Below, piece by piece: positions 36,914-47,630 of a stretch of 64,000 nt of DNA; the first letter of the stretch is position 1; every line of letters begins with the position of its first letter. Source of the stretch: Vulcanisaeta sp. JCM 14467 (GTDB lineage Archaea; Thermoproteota; Thermoprotei; Thermoproteales; Thermocladiaceae); assembly GCF_001316245.1 (NCBI RefSeq), contig NZ_BBDM01000001.1, positions 124,001 through 188,000 of the forward strand, read 5' to 3'. A program made the translations under genes and the position numbers. The notes under the pieces were generated by a model that saw only the letters and a program-made list of their open reading frames with translations, was not told the origin of the DNA and made no database searches.

Positions 36914-37513
36914 ATGAGTATTAGGGCGAGGGTTGGTATTAGGATTCCGAAGTTCCAAAGTGTGATTAGTGGTGGTATTCGCATATTGAGTGAGTATAAT
37001 TTTGATTATGGTGTTCAGATCGATAGGGCTAAGCTCCTTAAGCTCATTGCCTTCGGCGTGGCTAGTCCCACGGAGCTTATTAGGAGGTTGAACATGCCCA
37101 AGTCCAAGGTCTTTAGGTATTTGAATGCCCTCATTAGTCGTGGTTGGTTGGTTAGGAAGGATGGTGGTTATTACTTGGCTGCTACGATTTTTCTTGTGTA
37201 TAGGGTTAGGGGCTTCGGTGATTATGCCGTGCTTGAGGTCCTCAATGATAAGGGTGCTATTGTTGATCAGAGGGCTGGTCTTGTGATTATTAATGGTAAG
37301 GAGTCGCCGAGGGCTTGTCCGAGGTGTCCGTTGCTTCAGGAGTGTACTGATAATATTAGGAGTATTAGTAGGTCTTTTGGCATAACAATAAAGTCCGCCA
37401 CGCCTGCCGATGCTTATCTCGAGATTATTAGTGCTATCATTAATGAGGGCCTTGTTAAGATACTTCTTAATGATTACATAGATCTTCACGTGAGTAATGG
37501 TATGTCGTTATGA
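36914..37513 (+). CDS. Winged-helix regulator with Cys cluster
   Basis: After an N-terminal ISGGIRILSEYNFDYGVQID comes a winged helix (LLKLIAFGVASPTELIRRLN, MPKSKVFRYLNALISRGWLV, RKDGGYYLAA). An effector-like domain follows with CPRCPLLQEC (three Cys in C-x2-C-x5-C), which could bind Zn or an Fe-S cluster. The ATG at 36914 is about 26 nt below GTTTATACC. It lies 61 nt after nuoI on the same strand but has its own promoter. A redox or metal sensor role is inference. Confidence 0.6.
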   Translation: MSIRARVGIRIPKFQSVISGGIRILSEYNFDYGVQIDRAKLLKLIAFGVASPTELIRRLNMPKSKVFRYLNALISRGWLVRKDGGYYLAATIFLVYRVRGFGDYAVLEVLNDKGAIVDQRAGLVIINGKESPRACPRCPLLQECTDNIRSISRSFGITIKSATPADAYLEIISAIINEGLVKILLNDYIDLHVSNGMSL

Positions 37514-37550
37514 TTTTAGTTTAAATTTATGATTATGGAATGGCGACGTA

Positions 37551-38434
37551 TTAACGTATGTACTGCTTTATTAACTTAACAACCTCTGTTGGCGTCCTAG
37601 CCACGGGTACGTTGACTTCCTGGAACGCCTTTACCTTGCTTTCATATGAGCCCATTCCCATGCTCACTATGGCTCCTGCATGTCCCATTCTCTTGCCTGG
37701 TGGTGCTGTCCTACCTGATATGTAGCGACCACGGGCTTAGTTACCTTGCCCGAGCCAATGTACTGGGCTAGCCTCTCCTCCATTGTTCCACCTATCTCGC
37801 CAATGACGACTATGTACTTGGTCTCTGGGTCCTCCTCAAACATCTTAACTACCTCGAGCATGTCTGTGCCGATTATTGGGTCTCCGCCGATGCCGACTAC
37901 GGTTGATTGGCCAATGCCTGCCTGGGTTAGGTGGTAGGATATTTCGTAGGTCAGGGTCCCACTCCTCGAGACTATGCCTACGGGTCCTGACTTGGTGTAT
38001 ATGTGGTTTGGTAGTATGCCTACCTTGGACTTTAGTGGGCTGACGACTCCTGGGCAGTTTGGCCCTATTATTGTGACTCCCTTTCTCTTTGCGTAGTTTA
38101 CGAATCTTAGGGCGTCGTGTATTGGTATGTGTTCTGTGATTATTACGATTAGTTTAATGCCTGCGTCTATGGCCTCGTAGACTGAGTCTGCTGCGAATTG
38201 TGCTGGTACGAAGATTATTGAGGTGTTTATGTCGGGGAACTTCCTCAGGGCTTCCTCGACGGTGTCGAAGACGGGCACTCCATGGACCGTTTGACCGCCC
38301 TTACCTGGGGTCACGCCAGCCAGTACCTTGGTGCCGTATTGGAGCATGTATTGGGCGTGTCTTGAGCCTTCCCTGCCCGTTATTCCTTGGACCAGGACCT
38401 TGGTGTTTTCGTTTACGAGTATTGCCATGCCCAT
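37551..38434 (-). CDS. sucD: Succinyl-CoA synthetase alpha subunit (one frame break)
   Basis: SucD forms succinyl-CoA from succinate, CoA and NTP (or the reverse) with SucC, in the TCA cycle or dicarboxylate carbon-fixation pathways. Blocks: [19 protein letters not shown] (CoA-binding Rossmann), [34 protein letters not shown], and [18 protein letters not shown] missing T near 37732 breaks the frame; restoring it gives [20 protein letters not shown], the segment with the active-site phospho-His, and a normal end at 37551. About 295 residues. Its ATG overlaps the sucC stop (TGATG). Confidence 0.92.
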
Positions 38435-39558
38435 CACCTCGTTATTACCTTTGATAATGCCTCCATTGCCTCCTCAGCAGTTTCATAGGTTTTAAGTCCT
38501 ATCTCCGCCAGTATCCTCCTACCCTCCTCCTCATTAGTTCCCTTGAGTCTGATGAATATTGGCTTATTCGTCTTAACCTCATTCAGCGCCTCAACAACGC
38601 CCCTGGCTACTTCGTCGCATCTGGTTATTCCGCCGAATATGTTTATTAGGACGGCCTTTATCCTATCATCTATCAACAGCATCTTGAGTCCCTCCCTAAC
38701 CGCGTCCTTACTCGCACCACCGCCAACGTCTAAGAAATCGGCCGGCTCATGCCCAAACTCCTTAACTAGGTCCATGGTTGCCATGGTTAAGCCGGCTCCA
38801 TTGGCCATTATCCCGACGTAGCCTGTTAACTCTACGTAGTGTAGTCCGTACTTCCTGGCCTCGAGTTCCTCCGTGGTGTAGTCACTATCCTCGATACTGA
38901 TGTCTGGGTGCCTATATAGTGAGTTGTCGTCGATCATCACCTTGACGTCCAGGGCCACCAACTGCCCATCTGTCGTTAGGGCCAGTGGGTTTATCTCGAC
39001 GAGTTCAGAATCGTACTCGGTGAATACCCTATACATGGCCTTGGCAACAGTTACAAAATCCTGCGCTGCAGAACCCTCTAGGCCCAGTTTTTGCGCCACG
39101 TTCCTTATCATGTAGTCCCTAAGTCCCTCGTAATCGTCTATGTAAAGCCTAACTATCTTCTCGGGGCTTCTCCTGGCGACCTCCTCAATGTCGATGCCTC
39201 CTTCGGTGGATGCGAGCATTAGGTAGCCCCTGTTTTCCCTGTCCAGGGTTATGGATACGTAGAGCTCCTTGGCTACGTTAACGCCCTCCTCAAACAACAC
39301 CTTCCTAATTGGGTAGTCCTGGATCACCTTGCCCAGGTAATCCCTGGCTGCGTTTTCGGCGTCCTTAATGTTGTCGACCCTCCTCACCAGCCCCATCTTA
39401 GCCCTGCCCGCAAAAGGTACTTGGGCCTTGGCGTAGAGTGGGAATTTGAGGGTGTTGAGTACGTCTATGTCGTCGAGGCTCTTTACTATTGCTCCCCTGG
39501 GTATCTTGACGCCATACCTATTCAGTAATTCCTTACCTTTATACTCGAGGAGTCTCAC
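38434..39558 (-). CDS. sucC: Succinyl-CoA synthetase beta subunit
   Basis: This is the ATP-grasp and CoA-ligase beta subunit that pairs with SucD. Visible are [17 protein letters not shown], the Lys/Arg stretch in [54 protein letters not shown] (metal site), [18 protein letters not shown] and [19 protein letters not shown]. Length, 374 residues, is normal and the gene is intact. The leaderless GTG start is 27 nt below a CTTAAATTA box. Coupled to sucD by overlapping stop and start codons. Confidence 0.95.
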   Translation of the reverse strand: MRLLEYKGKELLNRYGVKIPRGAIVKSLDDIDVLNTLKFPLYAKAQVPFAGRAKMGLVRRVDNIKDAENAARDYLGKVIQDYPIRKVLFEEGVNVAKELYVSITLDRENRGYLMLASTEGGIDIEEVARRSPEKIVRLYIDDYEGLRDYMIRNVAQKLGLEGSAAQDFVTVAKAMYRVFTEYDSELVEINPLALTTDGQLVALDVKVMIDDNSLYRHPDISIEDSDYTTEELEARKYGLHYVELTGYVGIMANGAGLTMATMDLVKEFGHEPADFLDVGGGASKDAVREGLKMLLIDDRIKAVLINIFGGITRCDEVARGVVEALNEVKTNKPIFIRLKGTNEEEGRRILAEIGLKTYETAEEAMEALSKVITR

Positions 39559-39580
39559 GCTAATTTACGCAGACTAACCT

Positions 39581-39589
39581 TAATTTAAG
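39581..39589 (-). promoter_or_regulatory. TATA box of the sucCD operon
   Basis: The minus strand reads CTTAAATTA, centred about 27 nt upstream of the GTG start of sucC at 39558. Confidence 0.6.
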
Positions 39590-39616
39590 CATTTACATTA
39601 TTTAGATGATGTAGGA

Positions 39617-39853
39617 CTAAGTACCCTTATTAAGTCTTAAAAACCTGGTGAATGAGTAGTCAACCTCGTCCTTCCTCGGCACGGCGATTAATACGGAAAT
39701 TCCAGGCATTGAGAGTGCCGTGCTTCTAGCCTTACTTAGCTCTGTGAATTCCATGATGTCTCTACCGTGGATTACTATTACTTTACCGCCAAATTTATTA
39801 GGGTCCATGTACCTTATGACGTATTCCCTAATCCTATCCTCAAGTCTATCCAT
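39617..39853 (-). CDS. Small hypothetical protein (78 aa)
   Basis: ATG 39853 opens DRLEDRIREYVIRYMDPNKF, then strands GGKVIVIHGRDIMEFTE and GISVLIAVPRKDEVDYSF. The alpha-beta order and length suggest a compact soluble domain. It lies 59 nt upstream of sucC on the same strand, and a GCTTAGCATAAA element is about 28 nt upstream. No family recognised. It may share regulation with sucCD but probably has its own promoter. Confidence 0.5.
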   Translation of the reverse strand: MDRLEDRIREYVIRYMDPNKFGGKVIVIHGRDIMEFTELSKARSTALSMPGISVLIAVPRKDEVDYSFTRFLRLNKGT

Positions 39854-39916
39854 GAATACAAATTGTTTATGCTAAGCCCTAATTTTTATTTTTCCTTACA
39901 GGGAATTACTGATTTG

Positions 39917-40386
39917 ATGTCTTCAATGAATGAGTTGGTGAGGGAGTTGAGGATTAATGAGATAGTTAATGCGTTGATGACTGCGTTTAGGGCAGGTAAT
40001 AGGGATTACATATCATCGGCCGCCGAACTCCTTCATGAGGAATTCACATACACCGTTTCGGAATCAACGGAACTAACTGGCGATACACTAAGACGTGCAT
40101 CTATCCTCCACGCATTGTATTGCCTAAGCCTTGGCATGCTTAGGCTAATGAGTGGCGAGTCAATTGCAATAAACCCAGTGGAATTATTGAGGGTTGCGGT
40201 TAATGACGGCGACTTATCCCACATTACCCAATCACTCATTGCGTCTCAGCCCTACTTATTAAGGGTGATTCGTCATGGCTCGGGGATTTTAGGGATTTAG
40301 TTCAGGGGATTGGTGATGGGTTGATTAAGGGCATGCTCCTGGCATTCCTCGATATTGCCGGGTTAATCAAATCCCCGGATCCCTGA
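39917..40386 (+). CDS. Hypothetical helical protein (one frame break)
   Basis: I start at ATG 39917 (MSSMNELVRELRINEIVNAL) because an ATTTTTATTTTT box lies about 26 nt upstream; the frame stays open to 39767 without support. The product is all-helical (AFRAGNRDYISSAAELLHEE, RRASILHALYCLSLGMLRLM). A break near 40265 leads to SSWLGDFRDLVQGIGDGLIK and a stop at 40386. About 156 residues. Its 3' end overlaps the convergent regulator gene by 20 nt. The helical pattern is PaREP1/HEPN-like in style, but I see no diagnostic motif. Confidence 0.5.
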
Positions 40387-41177
40387 TTAACATGGCCATG
40401 TTCCTACCCTCAACCTTGGTAATTCTAACAATACCTAATTCCTCAAGTCTCCTCACGCTCCTCCAAACGGTTGTCCTAGGTATGCCCAAATCCCTGGAAA
40501 TATCAACTTCAAATGCGGAGCCGCCCCTGGACCTTAGGTACCTAATTATTGCCATCTCATAATCATTGAGGCTCAGCGTCGACGGGAATTCACCTGTAAG
40601 TGCACCCTTCTCACTTCCCCTCCGCTTTTGCCTAGTTCTCATTGCATATAGTGTAAATGCTGCGATTATGATTACGGCAATGAGGATTATAATCACAACC
40701 CGAAATGTGGGTGGGTTGCCGTTGTTGTTACATGCGTTGTATGCTTGGTAATCGTGGTTGGCATTACCGTGTAGAGAAATTCACCGGGTCCCCTCGCCTC
40801 TATTATTAATTCGCCATTCACCATGCTCATGCTGATTAATGATAGCGTTATGTTGTATATGAGTATGTTACTTGGTATGATTAACTTAACCGTGGCATTA
40901 CCCACGCTCATCCCAATGAAGCCTTCTTCAACGAATACCTTGGGCACGTATGTTATGGACACGCTTGCGGTGCGAGAACCGGCACTACTATTGATGTGCC
41001 GTTAATCATGTATGCGGTTGGTGTTCCATTAACGAGGACTAATGCGTATGACTGTGGTTGGACGGGTAGTTGTAGTGTTACGAATTCGCCGGTCAGCGTG
41101 GTGTTTAAGCTAACGGTTGATGTGCCGTTACCGTATAGTGTTATTATCCATATTAGCATTAATGGCGTAATTACCAT
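40367..41177 (-). CDS. Membrane-anchored winged-helix regulator (two frame breaks)
   Basis: Three pieces join into one protein of about 270 residues. They are an N-terminal hydrophobic signal (MLIWIITLYG), an extracytoplasmic beta domain (EFVTLQLPVQPQSYALVLVN, VTVKLIIPSNILIYNITLSL), a transmembrane helix (LIIIILIAVIIIAAFTLYAM), a basic stop-transfer patch RTRQKRRG, and a cytosolic winged helix (YEMAIIRYLRSRGGSAFEVD, LGIPRTTVWRSVRRLEELGI). Breaks near 40960 and 40695. An outside-sensing, DNA-binding one-component regulator is the natural reading. The start ATG lies about 32 nt below ATTTTTATAG. Confidence 0.65.
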
Positions 41178-41225
41178 TTTGATTAGCAGCTTTAATGAGT
41201 GTATGCTCCTATAAAAATTTCCCCA

Positions 41226-42542
41226 TCATGTACCGAGACCCCAACTGCTTATGTAGTGTCTCTGCTCCTCAGTTAGTTGGTCAATCCTTATGCCCATGGT
41301 CTCAAGCTTAAGCCTTGCAACCTCCATGTCCAGCTCATCAGGTAGCTTATGCACGCCCAGTGACAACTTACCCCTGTTCTTCACTATATACTCAACGGCG
41401 AGGGCCTGGTTGCTGAAGGACATGTCCATAACCTCGCTTGGGTGTCCCTCGGCAGCCACTAAATTAACGAGCCTGCCCTCAGCGAGTAGGTAGATGCGCT
41501 TACCGTTTGGTAATTCGTACTCAACCACGTAATCCCTAATCCTCCTTTTCTCACTCGCAACCCTCTCGAGCCCAGCCACGTCGATCTCCACATTGAAGTG
41601 ACCCGCATTGGCCAGTACTGCGCCATCCTTCATCCTCAGTATGTGGTCCAGCGTTATTGCATTAATGTCGCCTGTGGCCGTTATGAATATGTCACCTACC
41701 TCCGCAGCCTCACTCATGGGCATTACCTCAAAGCCATCGAAGACGGCTTCAAGGGCCCTAACAGGGTTTACCTCGGTAATAATGACCCTGCGCGCGCCAA
41801 GTCCCTTAGCCCTCATGGCTATCCCACGCCCAACCCAGCCATAGCCGGCCACCACGACTACCTTACCCGCGACCAGTATATTCGTGGCCCTGAGTATGCC
41901 ATCCCAAGTCGATTGCCCAGTCCCATACCTATTGTCGAATAGGTACTTGGTGTATGAGTCGTTGACGGCGATTATTGGGTACCTTAGCGTCCCCTCCTTC
42001 GCCATGGCCCTTAGCCTAATCACGCCCGTCGTCGTTTCCTCAGTACCACCATAAATGTTACCTATTAACCTACCGAAGTCCCTATCGCCGGCGGTTTCCA
42101 GTGCGTAACTAACCTCGTTGCTCTTAACGCCGAGGGCTAGCTTATGTAGCGTTACTGTTAGGTCGGCGCCATCATCCATTGTTACGACTGGTTCCTGGGA
42201 AATTGCGAAGCCAATGGCGTTATAGTACTCTCTCTCATTCATTCCCTTCCACGCGTACACGTGCACGCCCTCCTCAGCCAGCGCTGCGGCCACTTCGTCT
42301 TGTGTCGAGAGTGGGTTTGAGGGTACCAGTGTTACCGTTGCTCCGCCGGTAACTAATGTCCTGACTAGGACTGCGGTTTCTTTAGTCACGTGAAGGCTGG
42401 CCGATATCTTGATCCCCTCGAGTGGTTTTTCACTGCTGAATCTCTCCCTAATCTTCATTAGAACGGGCATGTGTCTTTCGGCCCACTCAATCAGTAGGCG
42501 CCCCTTCTCCGCCAGCGATATGTCCTTGACCTTATATGACAT
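41226..42542 (-). CDS. ahcY: Adenosylhomocysteinase
   Basis: AhcY reversibly cleaves S-adenosylhomocysteine to adenosine and homocysteine and so relieves inhibition of methyltransferases. Visible: [25 protein letters not shown] (substrate His), [37 protein letters not shown], the Lys/Asp pair around [27 protein letters not shown]-binding [14 protein letters not shown], and [10 protein letters not shown]. About 438 residues and intact. I start at ATG 42542; three upstream codons beginning TTG are in frame. An ATTTTAATAC box lies about 29 nt upstream. Confidence 0.95.
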   Translation of the reverse strand: MSYKVKDISLAEKGRLLIEWAERHMPVLMKIRERFSSEKPLEGIKISASLHVTKETAVLVRTLVTGGATVTLVPSNPLSTQDEVAAALAEEGVHVYAWKGMNEREYYNAIGFAISQEPVVTMDDGADLTVTLHKLALGVKSNEVSYALETAGDRDFGRLIGNIYGGTEETTTGVIRLRAMAKEGTLRYPIIAVNDSYTKYLFDNRYGTGQSTWDGILRATNILVAGKVVVVAGYGWVGRGIAMRAKGLGARRVIITEVNPVRALEAVFDGFEVMPMSEAAEVGDIFITATGDINAITLDHILRMKDGAVLANAGHFNVEIDVAGLERVASEKRRIRDYVVEYELPNGKRIYLLAEGRLVNLVAAEGHPSEVMDMSFSNQALAVEYIVKNRGKLSLGVHKLPDELDMEVARLKLETMGIRIDQLTEEQRHYISSWGLGT

Positions 42543-42590
42543 TTGGGTCAATGCGTTGACTTACTGAAGTATTAAAATTTTAATGATTAA

Positions 42591-43693
42591 TCATCCATAT
42601 AGTAACTTCTCGGTTTGCTTGTCGAATAGCTTTATCTTACGTGAGTTGAAGTATATGTTTACTGGTTCACCGAGGCTGAAGCTCGTTGATGAGACGACCT
42701 TAACCTCTGTGTTCTGTAGCTTAACCATTACATTGAACTTACCGCCAGCGAATTCGGAAATCTCCACAACACCCTTGCCGACGTATACTAAGTCATTATT
42801 GCTGATGGTCTCCTTAGACAGTATTATGTCCTCGGGCCTTATGCCAGTATTACATTCTCAGTTCCCTGCACATTCACGCCAGGTGGTAGTTGAACCTTTA
42901 CATCACCTCCATCGAAATACACCTCATTGCCCTTACTAACTATTGAGCCCTCAAATAGGTTTATATCGCCTATGAAGTTTGCCACGAATATGTTAGCCGG
43001 CTTGTCATAAATCTCGTTGGGAAGTCCTATCTGCTGGATAACACCCCTCCTAAGCACCGCTATCCTATCGGCTAGCGTCAGTGAATCGGCCGGGTCGTGG
43101 GTGACAAGTATCGTTGTTATGCTTAACTTCCTCTGGATATCCTTCACGAAGGCCCTTGCCGTAACCCTAATCCTGGCATCCAGGTTGGAGAATGGCTCAT
43201 CCATCAGGAGGACCTGCGGCTCCTTAACCAACGCCCTTGCAATGGCAACCCTCTGCTGCTGACCACCGGATAATTGCCTTGGATATCTATCCAGGGTCTC
43301 GGCTATGCCCAGCACCTCGGCTATCTCCCTAACCCTCTTCTCAATCTCCGCCTTGGGCAGCTTCTTAATCCTGAGTGGGAAGGCTATGTTATCGAAAACC
43401 CTCATGTGCGGATAAAGGGCCCAGTTCTGGAATACCATGCCCACATTCCTATCCTTTGGCGGTATGAAGACGCCCTTCCTCGGTGATGCAACTAGGGTAT
43501 CGCCAATCCAGACCTCGCCATCAGTCGGCTCCTCAAGTCCTGCCACAACTCTAAGCAGTGTTGTTTTTCCGTGGCCGGACGGCCCCATTACTACCATGAA
43601 CTCCCCAGACCTAACCTCGAGCTCCACCTTGTCCAGCGCCACTACGTTCTTCCCGAATATCTTAGTAACCTCATGCAGGTAAACCCTAACCAT
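42591..43693 (-). CDS. Sugar ABC transporter ATP-binding protein, MalK/UgpC-like (one frame break)
   Basis: This ATPase energises a carbohydrate importer. Motifs: Walker A GPSGHGKTTLL, Q-loop VFQNWALYPHM, signature RQLSGGQQQRVAIARAL, Walker B VLLMDEPFSNLDARIR, H-loop ILVTHDPADSL. The Walker A loop has His where Cys is usual in this family. A break near 42840 separates VILA from the TOBE regulatory domain (IRPEDIILSKETISNNDLVY, VNIYFNSRKIKLFDKQTE). About 367 residues. The ATG lies just over 25 nt below TTTTAAATAA. The permease and binding-protein genes are not adjacent. Confidence 0.88.
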
Positions 43694-43859
43694 GTCCCTA
43701 CAGTACCCTGAATTTATTTAAAATAAAAATAAATTTTTCCAACAGGGCTAGGTATAACCAGTGTTAACAGCAATAATGGGTAGACCCATCATTAAGTCCT
43801 ACTAACTCATTACATGGGAACTTTATTAAAATGCCTAAGTTAATGGGTGTCAGATTGAG

Positions 43860-44063
43860 ATGAGCCACGTTAGTAAGCGTTTCGAGCATGCCGCGAGGAT
43901 GTGGGGTAGGGATGTGGATAAATTCGTTGAGTCTGCGATTAATGGTTTTGGTAGTTCAATGTTCATAATGGGCCTGTACTATAGGAAACCTAATTGGGCT
44001 TGGCCAAGGTGGTTGAGGCAGCAGTTGGATCCTAATGGTAGGGGTTTTGAACCTGCCAGTTGA
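43860..44063 (+). CDS. Small protein (67 aa) upstream of the glycosidase
   Basis: ATG 43860 opens SHVSKRFEHAARMWGRDVDK, then FVESAINGFGSSMFIMGLYY and a Trp/Arg-rich end (PNWAWPRWLRQQL). Its TGA overlaps the ATG of the glycosidase gene (TGATG at 44061-44065), an arrangement for coupled translation. It could instead be the true N-terminus of the glycosidase displaced by an indel. No family recognised. Confidence 0.4.
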   Translation: MSHVSKRFEHAARMWGRDVDKFVESAINGFGSSMFIMGLYYRKPNWAWPRWLRQQLDPNGRGFEPAS

Positions 44064-46136
44064 TGCCGTTTAGGAATGTTCACTTTAAGGATTGGGGTAT
44101 GGTTGGTACTGTGCAAGGCGTTAATGAGGCTGTGATAGACCCAGCCATGTTGTTTGTGACTAGGAGGAATGTTGCGTTTGAGGTGTGGGTTTATGATGGT
44201 TCGAGGCTGTACACGCCGGGCTTCGTGGTTCATTTAGGCAATACCTAGAGAGGCCTGGTTACCCGGTGATAATTAATGAGTGGGATTTGGGGGTCGTGAA
44301 GGTTATTGCTAGGTCAACCGTCGCCAGTAGGTCGGGGGTTGACGTATTGGTTATAGACCTAAGATTGATTGGCTTGCCTGGTAATTACATTGTTTACCTT
44401 GTGACGAGGCCCTATAATGTTGATCACGTAGTTGAGGTCGGGAGTGTGGGTGTTGAGGGTGATGGTTGGTTCATAACTGTTAATGGGGAGTTGGCATTGA
44501 CTACGGATAGGGAGCCATCGCAGTTTGGTTCATACAATGTGAATAGGGATGCGAGTGAGGATGCTGCCTTCGGTAGGCTTAATGGTGAGCTCTATGTCAA
44601 TGATGAGTTGGGCTGGGCTCACGCAGCCCTTGGCTTTAACGCGGTCATTAATGGGAGTAATGAGTGGAGACTCAGGGTAAAGGCGCCGATTGATTCGCTT
44701 AGGAATACGTGGCATAATAGGGCGTTAGTTAAGTCGGTTAGTGATAATGACATCATGAATGAATTGCGTAATTGGGACGCGATAAACGAGAGGTCTCTCT
44801 CGATATCCATTGGTAATAGTGTCATTGGCGATATTCTTCGCCAGTCAATGGCGAATCTGGTAATGCTTTGGGATGGTGGTAGGATAACGCCGGGTCCACT
44901 GATTTACCACCTCTTTTGGATAAGAGATGGATCCTACATGGCGACTGCCCTCACAATGCTTAACCTAGTCGAAATGGGTAAGGCAGTCATTGAGGAATTA
45001 CTGAGGAGGATTGACCCCACCGGGTATTTCAAGGCTGTGGATTTCGATGTGAGGGAGTATGACGCTAATGGGCAAGTCCTGTGGGCTGTGAGTAAGTATG
45101 TGCAGTTGACGAAGGATTACGACATGTTAAGAAGGTGGTACTCAGTCATTAGGCGTGGTGTTGAGTGGCTTGAGATGAATAGGGAGGTGGCGGGTGATGA
45201 GTCGATAAGGGGTTTATTACCGCCGTCCTGGTCTGCCGAGGATACGGGCCCATGGACCATCATTATTGGGATGACATGTGGGCCATTGCCGGGTTGAGGG
45301 AGTTGGGTAAGGTGCTCAGGGAAATTAATCACGAGGATTATGAGTGGGTTATTAAGTTACACAATGAGTTTACGGACGCCTTAATCAACTCAATAAACGT
45401 TGTCAGGTCGAGACTTGGCATTGATTACATAGTGCCGGCGCCTGAGAGGGTTGCCGATTCGGCGATGACGAGGGTTATAGCGGTTGTGTGGCCGACAATG
45501 GCCCTGCCGCTGGATAATCCATTGGTTAGGAGGACGCTTGAGGTTACTGAGGAGTTGTATGGGTTGAATGGTGGAGTAGTGAATACGCATCAATGGGGTA
45601 CTTACGGTAGTTACTTAACCATGAACCTAGCCCACTCCTGGGCAATACTTGGTGATAGGGAGCGAGTTAGTAAGTACTTAATGTGGATAGTAAATCATGC
45701 ATCGCCAACGTATGGTTGGGCTGAGGGAATATCAATAATAACTGAGAGGGGTGGACAGGGCGATGAGCCTCATGGTTGGGCTGCGGCCGACTTCATAATG
45801 CTCATTAGGGACTTAGTGATAAATGATTTGTTCGAGACGCCAACACTGTTTAGGGGTATGCCCCTGGACCTACTAAGGCGGGGGGTTACGGCGAGTAATG
45901 TGTCGACGATTTATGGGTTCGTAAAGAGCGTGAGTGCGTTTATGAGGGGTAATGAGTTTGTGATAAACTACGAAGGCTTGGGCAAGCCCGTTGGTGTTGG
46001 GCAGTATGAATTGCTCATAGACTCGCCAGTTACGCCTAAGGAGGTTCAGTGCGATGGTTGTAAGTACGAGGTAATGACGGGCAACATCGTTAGGGTTATG
46101 CACGGTGGTAAGTTCACCATTAGGATACTGGGTTGA
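44063..46136 (+). CDS. Six-hairpin glycosidase, GH15-like (two frame breaks)
   Basis: The protein has an N-terminal beta-sandwich (NVHFKDWGMVGTVQGVNEAV) and an alpha/alpha-6 barrel of glucoamylase/trehalase type. Barrel blocks: PLIYHLFWIRDGSYMATALT, YFKAVDFDVREYDANGQVLW, LPPSWSAEDTGP-MDHHYWDDMWAIAG, THQWGTYGSYLTMNLAHSWA and GGQGDEPHGWAAADFI, with acidic residues suited to catalysis. Breaks near 44247 and 45255. About 690 residues, normal for the class. It probably hydrolyses alpha-glucosides, either intracellularly or at the surface; no signal peptide is visible. A sugar ABC ATPase gene lies just upstream on the other strand. Confidence 0.72.
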
Positions 46137-46219
46137 TAATAACAAAAATAATATAAGTAGTATATAAATACTCCTCATTTTTCGAAGAAACCTTTATTAA
46201 ATTAGCTGTTGCCGCTTTG

Positions 46220-47154
46220 GTGGGTTCCTTGGTCTGGTTTAATCGGGATGTCATAAGCGTGCTGGATTTCGGTAGGGAGGATTTCGAGGTCCTGTTTTCT
46301 GAGGCATTAAGCATGGAGAGGTATGCCAAGTCTAGGCTTGATATACTTAGTGATAAGGTTCTTGCCCTGGCCTTCTTCGAGCCGAGTACTAGGACGAGAC
46401 TTAGCTTTGAGACGGCAATGCTTAGGCTCGGTGGCAGGGTAATCGGCTTTAGTGGTACTGAGCTACGTCGATGGCTAAGGGCGAGAACCTAGCCGACACT
46501 ATTAGGATGCTTGATGCATATGCGAACGCCATAGTGATTAGGCATAGTCTCGAGGGTGCGGCCAAGTTTGCTACCGAGGTTGCGGAGTCGCCGGTAATTA
46601 ATGCAGGTGATGGTTCTCAGAATCACCCGACGCAGGCCATGCTCGACCTATACACGATTTGGCGGGAGTTTAAGGTTATTGATGGCTTATCTATTGGTAT
46701 ACTTGGCGACCTTAAGTATGCCAGGGTTGTTAACTCCCTGGTTCAGGCACTGTCATACTATAAAGTCAGGCTTCACCTAATATCGCCCGAGCTCCTCAGG
46801 CCTAGGCAGGAGCTTATTGAGTTCATGAACTCGAGGGGTATGAAGTATGACTGGACTGACGACCCGTACAACGTGATTGGTGACTTAGACGTGCTTTACG
46901 TGGTCAGGATCCAGAGGGAGAGGTTCCCGGACCCGATGGAGTATGAGAAGGTCAGGGGCGCCTATAGGGTAACGCCTAAATTGATCGAGAGGGGTAAGCC
47001 AAGCCTAATAATCCTGCATCCACTGCCTAGGGTTGATGAGGTTGACTTCGCGGTTGATAACATGCCGCAGGCCAGGTACTTCAGGCAGGCCGGCTTAGGC
47101 GTGCCCCTGCGCATGGCGTTGCTTAAGCTTGTGCTTGCGGGTGATAGGTCGTGA
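46220..47154 (+). CDS. pyrB: Aspartate carbamoyltransferase catalytic subunit (one frame break)
   Basis: PyrB joins carbamoyl phosphate and aspartate in pyrimidine synthesis. Blocks: [20 protein letters not shown] (carbamoyl-phosphate STRTR loop), [74 protein letters not shown] (HPLPR motif). One G is missing near 46472; restoring it gives [11 protein letters not shown], which holds the Ser and Lys of the 80s loop. About 311 residues. The GTG start is about 26 nt below CTTTATTAAAT. First gene of the pyrBIED operon, overlapping pyrI by 4 nt. Confidence 0.95.
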
Positions 47155-47630
47155 GTGGTAAGAGGGAGTTGATAATTAGTAAGATTAGGGATGGCGTGGT
47201 CATTGACCATATACCTGCTGGTAGGGCTCTTCTAGTGCTTCGGCTGCTGGGTATAAGTGGTCGTGAGGGTTTTAGGGTTGCGTTGGTTATGAATGTGGAG
47301 AGTAGGAAGTTAGGTACTAAGGACATTGTTAAGATTGAGGGTAGGGAATTAACTAAGGATGAATTGAACCTAGTAGCCCTCGTTGCACCAACGGCCACGG
47401 TGAACATAATTAGGGATTACGAGGTAGTTAGTAAGTTTAAGGTCTCAATACCAGACGTAGTAGAGGGATTGCTTAAGTGTAAGAATCCGAGGTGCATAAC
47501 GAACCAGCAGAGGGAGCCAATTAGGAGTAGGTTCCGTGTTATTTCCAGGGAACCGCTTAAGCTGGTGTGTGAGTATTGTGGTACGATACATGAACTCGGT
47601 GATATCGAGAAGTACTTTGGACTGGCGTGA
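47151..47630 (+). CDS. pyrI: Aspartate carbamoyltransferase regulatory subunit
   Basis: PyrI binds nucleotides and controls PyrB. The N-domain shows [20 protein letters not shown] and [21 protein letters not shown]. The C-domain has the zinc site CKNPRC...CEYCG that contacts the catalytic trimer. It is 159 residues long and intact, with a GTG start overlapping pyrB and a stop overlapping the pyrE start. Its presence indicates allosteric control of the pathway. Confidence 0.95.
   Translation: MSGKRELIISKIRDGVVIDHIPAGRALLVLRLLGISGREGFRVALVMNVESRKLGTKDIVKIEGRELTKDELNLVALVAPTATVNIIRDYEVVSKFKVSIPDVVEGLLKCKNPRCITNQQREPIRSRFRVISREPLKLVCEYCGTIHELGDIEKYFGLA

Noticed and set aside
46450-46500. Programmed frameshifting as explanation of the break in pyrB
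   Set aside because: No slippery heptamer or pseudoknot is seen, and a single lost G restores the family sequence, as in many other genes here.
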